The notes beneath the pieces were generated by a model. That model saw only the letters and a list, made by a program, of their open reading frames with translations. It ran no database searches and had not been told where the DNA came from. A stretch of 64,000 nucleotides of DNA from Nostoc sp. 'Peltigera membranacea cyanobiont' 210A. GTDB lineage: Bacteria; Cyanobacteriota; Cyanobacteriia; Cyanobacteriales; Nostocaceae. Where the stretch lies: the NCBI RefSeq assembly GCF_002246015.1, contig NZ_NOLJ01000004.1:331010-395009 (forward strand), read 5' to 3'. The first letter of the stretch is position 1. Every line of letters begins with the position of its first letter. Made by a program: the position numbers and the translations under genes. Below are positions 1-9,219 of the stretch, piece by piece.

Positions 1-39
1 CTTCCCAATATCCATAGCTTGTTGTAGATTAACTGCCAT
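1..39 (-). CDS. hpnH: Start of HpnH-like adenosyl-hopene transferase (partial)
   Basis: Only the first 13 codons lie in the window, reading MAVNLQQAMDIGK on the minus strand; the gene runs off the left edge. This beginning resembles the N-terminus of cyanobacterial HpnH, the radical-SAM enzyme that adds adenosine to diploptene to give adenosylhopane. An AGAGGAG ribosome-binding site lies about 11 bases before the ATG. The neighbour on the same strand is hpnA, a usual companion of hpnH in hopanoid loci, which supports the call. Thirteen residues alone cannot prove it, and the radical-SAM cysteines are outside the window. Confidence 0.6.
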   Translation of the reverse strand, partial: MAVNLQQAMDIGK

Positions 40-98
40 TGTTGCGATCGCTCCTCTTTTAAAGATAAATGCACCACTTTCTCAACCCCAAGATTTAT

Positions 99-1127
99 CT
101 ATGGGGTCTTAAATTTTGAATTTTGAATTTTGAATTTCCCAGAGGGGTTGACATATCCCTGAGCAACAAACCAATCCACAGCATCTTTGAGTGCGGCGTT
201 CAGAGAAGATTGGGGTAGACCCAATTCTTGTACAGCCTTTGAAGCATTGTAATACATCGGTTGTTTCGCCATCCGAACGCCATCCAATGGCACTGAGGGC
301 GATTTTCCTAATGGTGCGAGAATCTTTTCATCAACCCAGGCAACACTCAGGGGCAACCAAGCGGGTACAGTTTGTTGAGGTGCGCTAAGACCTGTGATAT
401 CGGCAAGTTGTTCGAGTAGTTGCTTGAGACTAAGGTTTTGATGACCTAAGATATAGCGATCGCCAGATTTACCCCGTTGCAAAGCCAGTAAATGCCCCCA
501 TGCCACATCCCGCACGTCGATAAAATTTAGACCAGTATTCAAGTAAAAGGGCATTTGCCGTCGCAAAAACCGCAAGATTATATCACCCGTCGGGGTAGGT
601 TTGATATCCAACGAGCCAATGGGGCTGCTGGGATTGACAATAACTACCTCCTGACCTGTAGCAACGGCTTGCATAGCTTCTTGTTCAGCCAGAAACTTAG
701 ACTTTTTGTAGTCACCCACCAACTTTTCTAAGGGACTCTGATGTGTTTCATCCACAACTTCTCCTGACGATCCTACCCCAATCGCTGCCACTGAACTCGT
801 GTAGACGGTGCGCTCAATGTTAGCTTTGCGAGCTGCTGCCAACACATTGCGCGTACCCAGGACATTGTGACGGTGCAGTAATTCCCGGTCTGTTTGCCAG
901 AGGGAATAATGGGCTGCCACATGAAATAGGTATTGACAACCAAGCATCTGTTGCCAGAGATTTGGATCGTTCAAATCGCCTTTGACAATTTCCACATCCA
1001 GACCGCGTAGATTCTCCAAATTGCTGGTTGAGCGTACCAGCGCTTTGACTGTGTAACCCTCTTGCTGCAACAACCGTACCAAGTGGGCACCAATAAAGCC
1101 CGTACCCCCCGTGACAAAAACCTGCAT
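99..1127 (-). CDS. hpnA: HpnA, hopanoid-associated NAD-dependent sugar epimerase/reductase
   Basis: Extended short-chain dehydrogenase of 342 residues. It opens with the NAD-binding Rossmann glycine motif TGGTGFIGAHLVRLL and has the YKKSKFLAE active-site segment (YxxxK) near residue 141. Sequences such as FHVAAHYSLW and NPSSPIGSLDIKPTPTG are typical of HpnA, which acts in hopanoid side-chain synthesis. Its start overlaps the stop of the upstream RND permease gene (TAATG), so translation is probably coupled, and hpnH follows downstream. The last residues (KFKIQNSKFKTP) are encoded by a run of AAATTCA-type repeats, so the native C-terminus was probably extended by repeat sequence. Confidence 0.85.
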   Translation of the reverse strand: MQVFVTGGTGFIGAHLVRLLQQEGYTVKALVRSTSNLENLRGLDVEIVKGDLNDPNLWQQMLGCQYLFHVAAHYSLWQTDRELLHRHNVLGTRNVLAAARKANIERTVYTSSVAAIGVGSSGEVVDETHQSPLEKLVGDYKKSKFLAEQEAMQAVATGQEVVIVNPSSPIGSLDIKPTPTGDIILRFLRRQMPFYLNTGLNFIDVRDVAWGHLLALQRGKSGDRYILGHQNLSLKQLLEQLADITGLSAPQQTVPAWLPLSVAWVDEKILAPLGKSPSVPLDGVRMAKQPMYYNASKAVQELGLPQSSLNAALKDAVDWFVAQGYVNPSGKFKIQNSKFKTP

Positions 1128-3838
1128 TAAGTTGCCCCCCTCTTCTTAAATCGAGGAAACCAATCATCCAAAATGGTGTAGACTACTGGCACAACAATCA
1201 AACTGAGAATAGTTGAAGTTACCAGTCCACCTGCGATCGCTACAGCCATAGGCGATCGCAATTCCGAACCAGCACCCAAACCTAATGCGATCGGTAACAT
1301 CCCTAAAATAGTGGAGGCCGTGGTCATCATAATTGGTCTGAGGCGCACTAGTCCGGTATTGAGGATCGCCTCGGTACGGTCTAAGCCAGCATTGCGTAAC
1401 TGGTTGATATAATCTACAAGCAAAATGGCATTTTTATTTGCTAGCCCTAGCAAAAAGACGAAACCGATCAATGAGATCATACCAAAATCGCTCTTAGTAA
1501 TCAGTAGCGCCAACATCGCTCCCACTAGTGCTAAAGGTAAAGATACACCAATCACCAGAGGGTCTACCCAACTTTTGAATAGTAAAATTAGTACTATGAC
1601 AATGCATAAGGCAGATAAAGCCAGAGTAGTGCCGAAACTGCTAAACACTTCACCTTGACGGGCAGAGTCTCCCCCTAAATTTAAAGAAACATTAGAGGGT
1701 AACACCGCGTTTGCTTCAGCTACCACTTTGTCAGTGGCATCACCCAAAGACAGATTTTTGCCAAGATTAGCACTGATGTAGGCCACCCGCTGATTGTTCA
1801 GACGCTCGATCTGAAAAACCGTCCCCTGTGGATTCGTTTCACCTGTAACTGTAACATCAGCGAATCCCGGTAGCCTTTGAATCCTTTCTTTAATGGCTTT
1901 GACTGCTTTGCTCAAAGCTTGGAGATTATCACCTTGTAATGCTATCTGGAGGGGTTTTTGACCGCCAGAATCGACAAATTGAATATCTTCAACACTAGTA
2001 GTTACCCCAGAAAGAACAGGTAAGGAGGAGCGCAACTGATCCTGTAGTTCGGCAGTTGTGATTGTGCGGTTTTCCTTTAACTTTACATATAGTGTCCCTT
2101 TATTTGGTTCACCCTCACGAGAACCAACAGTGGTAAATACCGTTTCAACTGCCGGTGATTTTCTGACTACATTTTCTAATTTCTTCGCAATCTCAAGAGA
2201 ATCGTTCAAGGGGTTAGGAATTGGGGACTGGAGACTAGCATTTCTCCCCTGCTCCCCTGCCCCCCCGGTTACTGAGCGCAGTCGAAGTATGCTCCCCTGC
2301 CCCTCTCCTCCACTCGGAATACTCGGCAAAGGAGCCGTATAAGCAATATTAAATTCGCCGCGATCGAGTTTGGGAATAAATCCTTTAGGAATTAGTGGAA
2401 TCAGCACTATACCTGCGATGAAGCTGAGGACAGCTAACCCGATAACTATCTTCCGGTGATTTAAAGACCAACTCAATAAATTTCCGTAATATTGAGTAAA
2501 AGCTACCCAGATTTTTGCTTCTCGACGCGGGGAAAGCGAGGATTTAGGTTTCAGCCAGTAGATAGCCAAAACTGGAGATAAAGTCCGAGCAACTAGCATA
2601 GAAGCAAGCATCGCCGCTGAAACAGTGATACCAAAAGGCTTGAAGAACTGACCGATTACCCCACCCATTAAACCTATGGGTAGAAAAACTGCTACTGCTG
2701 TTAAAGTGGCGGCGGTAACTGTCAACCCAATCTCATTTGTCGCTAAAAGCGCTGCTTGGCGAGGAGTTTCTCCATCTTCAACGTGTCGCATGATGTTTTC
2801 CACATCCACGATCGCATCATCAACAATACTACCAATCACCAAAGCTAAAGCCAGCAGGGTGATTGTTTCCAGGTTGAAGCCAAAAATCGCCATGACGATA
2901 AATGTCGCCAGCAAAGATGTGGGAATCGCCAAGGCAGAGATCAGAGTTGCCCGCCAATTCCATAAGAAAGGAAAAATCACTACGATAGACAACAACACTG
3001 CCTCCAGCAAAGCATCAATTGTTGACTGGGTGGCTTGGCGGATATATTCTGCTTGGGTGGCAGCTAAGGTGAGTTTGACATCTTTAAGGGTTGAGCGTAG
3101 CCTTTGAACTTCTTTCTCAACATGACTCACGACTTCCAAAGTATTAGCACTACCGCGTTTGATTACCTGAAATGCGAGTGCATCTTCACCGTTAAACCGG
3201 ACTAATGTCGCCCCACCTTGGGGGACCGTGGCACTCGCATTCGCTGGATTTAACGGAGCAGTTGCAGTCGCAGTGCCTAGTAGTGAGACTTTTAATACTC
3301 CTGGTAATTTAGCGATCGCACTGACAATCTCATCTTGCGCCAACTTCGTCAAATCTTTGAGATTCCGTGTAGAACTCTCTATGGCATAGCTAATGGCGGC
3401 TGACTCGTTTAAATTCAGAGGAATAATCTTAGAAGTTCCTCCTTCAGGTAGAGTCAACTGCTTGAGAGCAGTTTCAACCTTTTTGGTCGATGTTTCTAAA
3501 TTTGTCCCAACGGCAAAAGAAAGGGCAACAGCTGTTTGACTAGGATAGGTGGATGAGCGAATATTCTCCAGTCCTTCTAGAGAGCGGAGGCGTTCTTCTA
3601 GGGGTTTAGTGAGCTTCGCCTCAGTATCCAGGGCAGTTGTCAGGGGAGCTGTAGCATTCACAACCACCACTGGAAAGGTAATATCTGGAAACAAAGCATA
3701 CTTAAGGGAACTGAAAGCCAGAACACCAGCTACCGTTACGGCAATCCAAAAACTCACCGTCAGCCACGAAAATTGAATCGCCAATTTGGAAATATTGAAG
3801 AGTTCTCGTGCGGATTTGGAGTTATGAAGCTTTACCAT
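1127..3838 (-). CDS. RND-family efflux permease with reduced docking domains
   Basis: Inner-membrane proton-driven exporter of 903 residues, related to the HAE1/AcrB group. It has the N-terminal helix, the TM4 charged pair in GSIVDDAIVDVENI and the TM10 lysine in GLANKNAILLVDY, so the proton relay looks intact. AcrB-type proteins are usually about 1030-1050 residues. The missing length falls where the periplasmic DN and DC docking subdomains would be: around residues 185-215 there is only a short Ala/Thr/Pro-rich stretch. Residues about 510-541 (GGEGQGSILRLRSVTGG and flanks) are encoded by C-rich repeat DNA inserted in frame. The gene is translationally coupled to hpnA. A lipid or hopanoid substrate is possible from context but not shown. 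Confidence 0.8.
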   Translation of the reverse strand: MVKLHNSKSARELFNISKLAIQFSWLTVSFWIAVTVAGVLAFSSLKYALFPDITFPVVVVNATAPLTTALDTEAKLTKPLEERLRSLEGLENIRSSTYPSQTAVALSFAVGTNLETSTKKVETALKQLTLPEGGTSKIIPLNLNESAAISYAIESSTRNLKDLTKLAQDEIVSAIAKLPGVLKVSLLGTATATAPLNPANASATVPQGGATLVRFNGEDALAFQVIKRGSANTLEVVSHVEKEVQRLRSTLKDVKLTLAATQAEYIRQATQSTIDALLEAVLLSIVVIFPFLWNWRATLISALAIPTSLLATFIVMAIFGFNLETITLLALALVIGSIVDDAIVDVENIMRHVEDGETPRQAALLATNEIGLTVTAATLTAVAVFLPIGLMGGVIGQFFKPFGITVSAAMLASMLVARTLSPVLAIYWLKPKSSLSPRREAKIWVAFTQYYGNLLSWSLNHRKIVIGLAVLSFIAGIVLIPLIPKGFIPKLDRGEFNIAYTAPLPSIPSGGEGQGSILRLRSVTGGAGEQGRNASLQSPIPNPLNDSLEIAKKLENVVRKSPAVETVFTTVGSREGEPNKGTLYVKLKENRTITTAELQDQLRSSLPVLSGVTTSVEDIQFVDSGGQKPLQIALQGDNLQALSKAVKAIKERIQRLPGFADVTVTGETNPQGTVFQIERLNNQRVAYISANLGKNLSLGDATDKVVAEANAVLPSNVSLNLGGDSARQGEVFSSFGTTLALSALCIVIVLILLFKSWVDPLVIGVSLPLALVGAMLALLITKSDFGMISLIGFVFLLGLANKNAILLVDYINQLRNAGLDRTEAILNTGLVRLRPIMMTTASTILGMLPIALGLGAGSELRSPMAVAIAGGLVTSTILSLIVVPVVYTILDDWFPRFKKRGAT

Positions 3839-3930
3839 CTTGGAAATTTATCGTGTGGATAACACAATTATTTAGTCATGCTACAGCAATCATCTTCGGT
3901 TTGCTAATTTTGGTTACTACTAAACGGCAA

Positions 3931-3990
3931 TATAGCAGTCCTAAATCATTGGTGAAAATTATATATCTCTTTCTTCTTTCTTCCCTTTGC
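3931..3990. repeat. Dispersed repeat, copy 1 (flanks hpnG)
   Basis: TATAGCAGTCCTAAATCATT followed by a CTTT/CTTC-rich and TTTGCG tract. A similar block occurs at 4831-4885, so the pair brackets hpnG in direct orientation. It lies in the spacer upstream of hpnG and downstream of the RND gene promoter region. Confidence 0.55.
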
Positions 3991-4064
3991 GCCCAAAGCC
4001 AATACTTTGCGGTTCGTTTTCTTATAATATTGACCGTTAAAACTTAAAATTATCGAGACAGCTA

Positions 4065-4754
4065 GTGCCTAATTTTTTGCCCATCAACACAATTCTGGTG
4101 CCTCAAGGAGCAGAATATAAAGCTGTGTGTCGCGGATTAAGCGGCATTACTGCCTCCATCCCAAAAGTAGTAGCCATACCTGTTGGGATGAAGCCTTTAC
4201 TCAAATACCTGCAACAAGGACAATTTCTGACTCCAAAATCCAGGGTGCTGATTATGGGTATATGTGGCAGCTTGAGCGATCGTTACACAGTCGGCGATAT
4301 TGTGCTGTATCAAGATTGTGTTTATCAGGGGAAACAGCAAGAATGCGATCGCACTTTTACAGCACAATTGCACTCTTCATTATCAGAAAAAGTATCCTTA
4401 GTCAAGTCACTGACAAGCGATCGCCTAATTTGGTCTGCATCCGAAAAACGTCATTTAGGTGAGACTTTGGCGGCTGATGTTGTTGATATGGAAGGATTTA
4501 CCGCTTTAGAATTTTTCAATGCGGCTGGAGTGTCCGTGGCAATGCTGCGAGTAGTCAGCGACGATTGTCAGCATAATATCCCCGATCTCACACCAGCAAT
4601 TAACTCTGATGGCTCTCTAAACCCTTTTCCGTTAGCGATCGCCATGCTTCGACAACCCTTTGCCGCTACTCGGTTGATTCGAGGTTCATTAACAGCATTA
4701 AAGGTGTTAGAGCAAGTTACAAATCTGCTTTTTTCAGGCTCTAGAAATAAATAA
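4065..4754 (+). CDS. hpnG: HpnG-like nucleoside phosphorylase
   Basis: A 229-residue member of the PNP/MTAN nucleoside phosphorylase superfamily. Family signatures seen are the phosphate/glycine loop MGICGSLSDRYTVGDIVLY, the purine/ribose segment VVDMEGFTALEF and MLRVVSDDC near the C-terminus. In hopanoid loci HpnG removes adenine from adenosylhopane, the HpnH product, to give a ribosylhopane phosphate. The start is GTG and the gene is divergent from the RND-hpnA-hpnH set. A generic 5'-methylthioadenosine/adenosylhomocysteine nucleosidase role cannot be excluded, but the neighbourhood favours HpnG. Confidence 0.65.
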   Translation: MPNFLPINTILVPQGAEYKAVCRGLSGITASIPKVVAIPVGMKPLLKYLQQGQFLTPKSRVLIMGICGSLSDRYTVGDIVLYQDCVYQGKQQECDRTFTAQLHSSLSEKVSLVKSLTSDRLIWSASEKRHLGETLAADVVDMEGFTALEFFNAAGVSVAMLRVVSDDCQHNIPDLTPAINSDGSLNPFPLAIAMLRQPFAATRLIRGSLTALKVLEQVTNLLFSGSRNK

Positions 4755-5201
4755 TCTGTTACGTCTTTACAGCAATTTTTAGGTAAATAACCATGCGATA
4801 GGGACACAGTTTTGCTATACCCTGACAAGATATAGCAATCCTAAATTATTTGTGAAAATATCTCTTTACTCTCTTTGCATTCTCTGCGTCTCTGCCGTTA
4901 GTTAGAAAAATAATATTTCACTAATAAAATCGAATTTATATATTTTTTTACTTTGACATCATCTAAAGACAAACTAATAAAAATCAACACGATCTAGGTA
5001 TTTATTGTGAGATTGTTTATGGATAAGTTTTACATAAACTTTATAGTCAAACATATCAAATAAAAACCTAGATTGGGAACGATAATATATAACCTTATCA
5101 GGGTTGGGTTCCATGAGAGCTAACTGCACTGAATTGTAAATCAAAAATACCCTTTTGCCAGAATATCTCGGAACTAATTTACCAACTATCGAACAGAATT
5201 T
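4755..5201. other. Intergenic spacer with repeat copy 2
   Basis: AT-rich spacer without a credible gene. It contains the second copy of the hpnG-flanking repeat (4831-4885), here continuing into a TCTCTGCGTCTCTGCC-type tract common in Nostoc spacers. The promoter of the GGDEF-EAL gene must lie in the right half, but no box is clear. Confidence 0.5.
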
Positions 5202-6914
5202 ATGAAGCTCAATCTATACTCGTTCCTAGCTAGTTTTCCATTACTCAAAAAAAGTTATACCGCTAAGATCATGTTGGTGGCATTTTTGGGTACTCACATA
5301 CCACTTCTAAGCTTACTCTTGAGTTTCGTTATCTCAAACTCCTATTCCTTAGAGATGACGATCCGAGTTATGCTTATTGCTCTGTTGGCTACTTTAGCGG
5401 GTACAGCCGTTACCCTCTACGCAATACACCACCTCCTCAAACCGGTTATTTTGACATCTGCGGCATTGCAAAATTATCTAAACACCAAAACCTTGCCTGA
5501 ATTGCCCACAGAATTTGCTGATGAAGTCGGTACATTGATGGCAGATACCTCACAAACTCTTCACAAATTAGATGAGTTAATTCACTACATCAGTAATTAT
5601 GACGATCTAACTGGATTACCCAATCGTGATTTATTTCGCGATCGCCTCCATCAGACTCTATCTCAACCTGAAAATAACCAGCGCTTTGTAGCCGTCTTTT
5701 TACTGGGTATTGATGATTTCACTGCTATGAGTCATGGTTTGGAGCATGAAACAACAAATTTGTTGTTAAGAGCAGTTGCTCAGAGGTTATCACTCTGTAT
5801 GACACAAACAGATATTCTTGCCCATTTGAGTGGAGATGAATTTACCATTGCCCGCATAGATATTGTTTCTTTTGAAAGTGTGATTAAGCTATCTCAGATG
5901 GTGTTAAATACCCTGAGCAAACCCTTTTCCATAGAGGGTAATTTGATTCATATCACCGCCAGCATCGGTATCACAATTAATGGAATAAATGAGCCTAATA
6001 GCGTAGATCAACTTTTGCAGCAGGCTCATATAGCACTGTACCAAGCAAAGCAACAAGGGCGTAGCAAATACCAATTCTATTCACCGGAAATTAATGCTCA
6101 GTTGCAGGAGCGAATAACTTTAGAAAATGAATTACATAGAGCGCTTGATCGCAACGAAATGCTGGTTTATTATCAACCTCTGATTGATTTACACAGCGGA
6201 CAAATTACAGCTATGGAAGCGTTGGTTCGCTGGCAGCATCCGACATTAGGTTTGGTTTCTCCAGCCAAGTTTATTCCCATTGCAGAAGCCAATGGTCTGA
6301 TCCTACCAATTGGTGAATGGGTCTTGCGAACTGCTTGTGCCCAAAACCGTGCTTGGCAGCTTGCTGGATTTAACCCAATTCGGATATCTGTAAATCTATC
6401 AGCTCGACAGTTTGAACAACCGTATCTGGTTGAGGTCATCAGCCAAATTCTTGAGGAGACTGGACTCCAAGTATCTTACCTGGAATTGGAAGTGACAGAA
6501 AGCTTCTTGATGGCTGATATGGAGCGATCGGTTAAAATCTTAAAACAATTACGAGAATTGGGTATATGGTTGGCTCTAGATGACTTCGGTACTGGTTATT
6601 CCTCCCTCAACTATTTGAAGCGCTTTCCCGTGAACATGCTCAAGATCGATCGCTCATTTGTACAGGATGTCACATCTAATCCTGATAGTGCCGCCGTCAC
6701 TAATGCGATTATTGCCCTGGCAAAAAGCCTGCGGTTGAACATCACGGCAGAGGGTGTGGAAACCCAAGAACAGCTTGACTACCTGAAAATGCAAGGATGT
6801 GATGAAGGTCAGGGTTACTACTTCAGTTGTCCTGTGCCTGCCGATGTAATTACCCCGATGTTGCAGAAAACTTCTCAGCAGATGGAGAAAATTCCAGCAC
6901 AAGTGGATGTCTAA
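5202..6914 (+). CDS. Membrane GGDEF-EAL protein (cyclic di-GMP turnover)
   Basis: 570 residues. The first about 85 contain two hydrophobic helices (AKIMLVAFLGTHIPLLSLLL and IRVMLIALLATLAGTAVTLY) followed by a short HAMP-like linker. A GGDEF domain follows (about 140-290) starting DDLTGLPNRDLFRDRL; its signature is SGDEF rather than GGDEF, and the inhibitory RxxD site is absent (TQTD). The EAL domain (about 310-555) looks fully equipped: EALVRW, NLSARQF, LELEVTES, DDFGTGYSSL, LKIDRSF and AEGVET. The likely net activity is therefore c-di-GMP hydrolysis, with the GGDEF part possibly regulatory. It stands alone in its transcription unit. Confidence 0.85.
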   Translation: MKLNLYSFLASFPLLKKSYTAKIMLVAFLGTHIPLLSLLLSFVISNSYSLEMTIRVMLIALLATLAGTAVTLYAIHHLLKPVILTSAALQNYLNTKTLPELPTEFADEVGTLMADTSQTLHKLDELIHYISNYDDLTGLPNRDLFRDRLHQTLSQPENNQRFVAVFLLGIDDFTAMSHGLEHETTNLLLRAVAQRLSLCMTQTDILAHLSGDEFTIARIDIVSFESVIKLSQMVLNTLSKPFSIEGNLIHITASIGITINGINEPNSVDQLLQQAHIALYQAKQQGRSKYQFYSPEINAQLQERITLENELHRALDRNEMLVYYQPLIDLHSGQITAMEALVRWQHPTLGLVSPAKFIPIAEANGLILPIGEWVLRTACAQNRAWQLAGFNPIRISVNLSARQFEQPYLVEVISQILEETGLQVSYLELEVTESFLMADMERSVKILKQLRELGIWLALDDFGTGYSSLNYLKRFPVNMLKIDRSFVQDVTSNPDSAAVTNAIIALAKSLRLNITAEGVETQEQLDYLKMQGCDEGQGYYFSCPVPADVITPMLQKTSQQMEKIPAQVDV

Positions 6915-6940
6915 GCCAGAAGATCCCCCCTGATCGCGTT

Positions 6941-7504
6941 TCACTTTATATTTTCATAGAAATGCTTATCAGGGGGAGATAAGCAGAGAAATCCAGGATT
7001 AATCAGGCAATAAAAGGTCATTTGTTTTGAAACTGTGGAAAGCTTTGCAACCATGTGAGCGCGAGATGAAACCTCAAGCTTGCGAAACATCCTTTTTAAG
7101 GCTTGCTTGACAGAGTTTTCAGTAATCCAAAGTTCAGCACTAATTTCTGCATTGGTTTGTCCTTGAGCCACCAAGGAAGCAATTTGCATTTCACGAGGCG
7201 TTAAACGCTTTGTCTGTAATAGTGGTTGTTGCAATTGCGCCATTGCCACCCAAGTAGAAATATGCAGACAAAGCGCACTCAAATCTGTAAGATTTTGTGA
7301 ATCAAATGCAGGCATTCCTTGCTGACGCGTCAAACCTACCACACACACTAACTCACCATTGCTGACAATTGGCCCTGCCATGACGTGCCAGTGATCGGCA
7401 CGAGGACAAATCAATTTCCATGTTTTAGGTTCTACTACCAAAGCTTCATGAACAGGGGCATGGCGTTCTGGATATACCTGGTTTGTCTTAAAGTATTTAT
7501 TGGG
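6941..7504 (-). pseudogene. 5'-truncated LuxR-family regulator
   Basis: The reading frame encodes the end of a GAF-like sensory domain (HWHVMAGPIVSNGELVCVVG) and a good LuxR-type helix-turn-helix (LTPREMQIASLVAQGQTNAE, then ITENSVKQALKRMFRKLEV). Coding similarity does not begin at a start codon: it continues upstream of the first TTG (7441) as [19 protein letters not shown], and is then cut by a TAG at 7505-7507. Beyond it lie C/G-rich aggcaggagg repeats. This looks like a regulator that lost its N-terminal half; a short product from TTG at 7441 could still carry a DNA-binding domain. What it regulated is unknown. Confidence 0.6.
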
Positions 7505-7507
7505 CTA

Positions 7508-7860
7508 TCCAAATGTTCGGAATTACGATGGCTCTTGGAATGAGTGGAGTCGCTTGCCTGATGTAGCGATCGAGAGGTAAAGAAAGGCAGGAGGCAGGAG
7601 GCAGGAGGAAAAAAGTAAAAAACTTTCCTTCTCTACAAGAGGCTGCGCAACGACAAGTCTCACAGGTAGCTCTGTCGAAGTTCTTGTGGGTTCCTCCTGG
7701 CTCCTGAATTAGGATGCTGACAATATTACCAATAACCGCACCTTTACAGACGGACACCACTACTGCCATCAAGATTAAAATCTCTTAACCTTTCGTTACA
7801 CTAGAGACATCGAGAAGGACGAAAACAAACCTCTCGAAGCTGAAATCAAAGGTGAACGAC
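7508..7860. other. Spacer with GGCAGGAGGCAGGAGG repeats before the site-2 protease
   Basis: Contains a tandem AGGCAGG tract (about 7588-7612) and a CTACAAGAGGCTGCGCAACG dispersed repeat (about 7635). No credible gene. The protease promoter lies near the right end; the AAAGGTGA at 7848-7855 is its ribosome-binding site. Confidence 0.5.
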
Positions 7861-8985
7861 ATGAATGGCACAATTCGCGTTGGTAATCTCTTCGGAATTC
7901 CCTTCTATATCCATCCGTCATGGTTTTTAGTTCTGGGTTTGGTAACTTGGAGCTATAGCAGTGGACTGGCGGCGCAATTTCCCCAATTGTCTGCGGGATT
8001 AGCTTTGCTACTAGGATTGATGACAGCGCTGATGTTATTTGCCTCTGTCGTCGCCCATGAATTAGGCCACAGTTTTGTTGCGATTGGTCAGGGAATTGAT
8101 GTCAAATCCATCACACTGTTTATATTTGGCGGTTTGGCTAGCTTAGAAAAAGAATCGAAAACCCCAGGTGAAGCTTTCTGGGTAGCGATCGCCGGGCCAA
8201 TGGTAAGCTTACTACTATGCGGTATCGTTACAGCAATTGGTGTTACTACTGCTGCATCAGGGCCGTTAGCTGCAATTCTTGGTGTTCTAGCTTCTGTTAA
8301 CTTGGCATTAGCCCTGTTTAACCTGATTCCTGGCTTGCCCTTAGATGGCGGAAATATACTGAAAGCTATCGTTTGGAAAATTACAGGTAATCCTTATAAA
8401 GGTGTAACCTTTGCGAGTCGAGTTGGACAAATATTTGGTTGGGTAGCAATTCTTTCCGGTGTACTTCCCCTAGTATTATTTGGCAGCGCCGGTAACTTCT
8501 GGAATTTGTTAGTTGGCTTCTTCTTATTGCAAAATGCTGGTAATTCGGCTCAATTTGCCAGAGTGCAAGAGAAACTCACAGGTTTGACAGCAGAGGATGC
8601 TGTAACTCATGACAGCCCGATTGTCTCTGCTAATCTTACCTTGAGAGAGTTTGCCGATGAGCGAGTCATAAGTGGACAAAACTGGCATCGGTTTTTAGTG
8701 ACTGATGATGATGGACAATTAGTAGGTGCGATCGCAGTTGATAATTTAAGAACCATCCCCACAGCACTGTGGTCAGAAACTCAAGTTAAAGAAGTGATGC
8801 GACCAATTACCGAATCTACCACAGTCCAATCAGATCAACCTCTACTGGAAGTCATGCAGTTACTCGAACAACAAAAGCTATCTGTGCTTCCCGTGATTCG
8901 TGAGAATGGCGTCCTAGTTGGAATCTTAGAAAAAGCTGCAATTATCCAGCTACTTCAAAGCCGAACCCAACCTAACCCTGCATAA
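7861..8985 (+). CDS. Site-2 protease (M50 family) with C-terminal CBS pair
   Basis: Integral membrane zinc metalloprotease of about 374 residues. The zinc motif HELGH is near residue 66 in a hydrophobic helix, and the third ligand region NLIPGLPLDGG is near residue 152, as in rhomboid-independent intramembrane proteases that cleave membrane-anchored regulators. Residues from about 245 form two CBS domains (TAEDAVTHDSP and VKEVMRPI segments), which in this subgroup are thought to bind adenine nucleotides. A GTG at 7852 is in frame, but it sits inside the AAAGGTGA ribosome-binding site; the ATG at 7861 is better spaced and was chosen. A hairpin terminator follows at 9028. Confidence 0.88.
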   Translation: MNGTIRVGNLFGIPFYIHPSWFLVLGLVTWSYSSGLAAQFPQLSAGLALLLGLMTALMLFASVVAHELGHSFVAIGQGIDVKSITLFIFGGLASLEKESKTPGEAFWVAIAGPMVSLLLCGIVTAIGVTTAASGPLAAILGVLASVNLALALFNLIPGLPLDGGNILKAIVWKITGNPYKGVTFASRVGQIFGWVAILSGVLPLVLFGSAGNFWNLLVGFFLLQNAGNSAQFARVQEKLTGLTAEDAVTHDSPIVSANLTLREFADERVISGQNWHRFLVTDDDGQLVGAIAVDNLRTIPTALWSETQVKEVMRPITESTTVQSDQPLLEVMQLLEQQKLSVLPVIRENGVLVGILEKAAIIQLLQSRTQPNPA

Positions 8986-9027
8986 AGACGCAATTCATCG
9001 CGTCTATCAAAAAAAACGGTAAACCTT

Positions 9028-9064
9028 TGTAGAGACGTGACAAATCACGTCTCTACATTTTTTT
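9028..9064 (+). terminator. Perfect 13-bp hairpin with T-run
   Basis: TGTAGAGACGTGA and its exact complement enclose a CAAA loop and are followed by seven T. It belongs to the dispersed GTAGAGACG palindrome family also seen at 13308, 13350, 14292, 29740 and 44141, here serving as a plausible terminator for the protease gene. Confidence 0.75.
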
Positions 9065-9219
9065 ATCACCCAAATTTTTGATTGCATGAAAAACTCCGTA
9101 CAATTGAAAGAGCCTTCTTGACCTTTGCCTCTAATCTGTCCCCGTAAATAAGTTCAAAAATCAAATCGGATTGTTATGTAGCACTCCTATTTAATTTTTG
9201 AACAAAACTCAGTATATAT

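Noticed and set aside
7497..7772. 91-codon minus-strand frame upstream of the LuxR remnant
   Set aside because: Much of it is translated repeat DNA; only [14 protein letters not shown] looks protein-like, and I could not join it to the LuxR frame.
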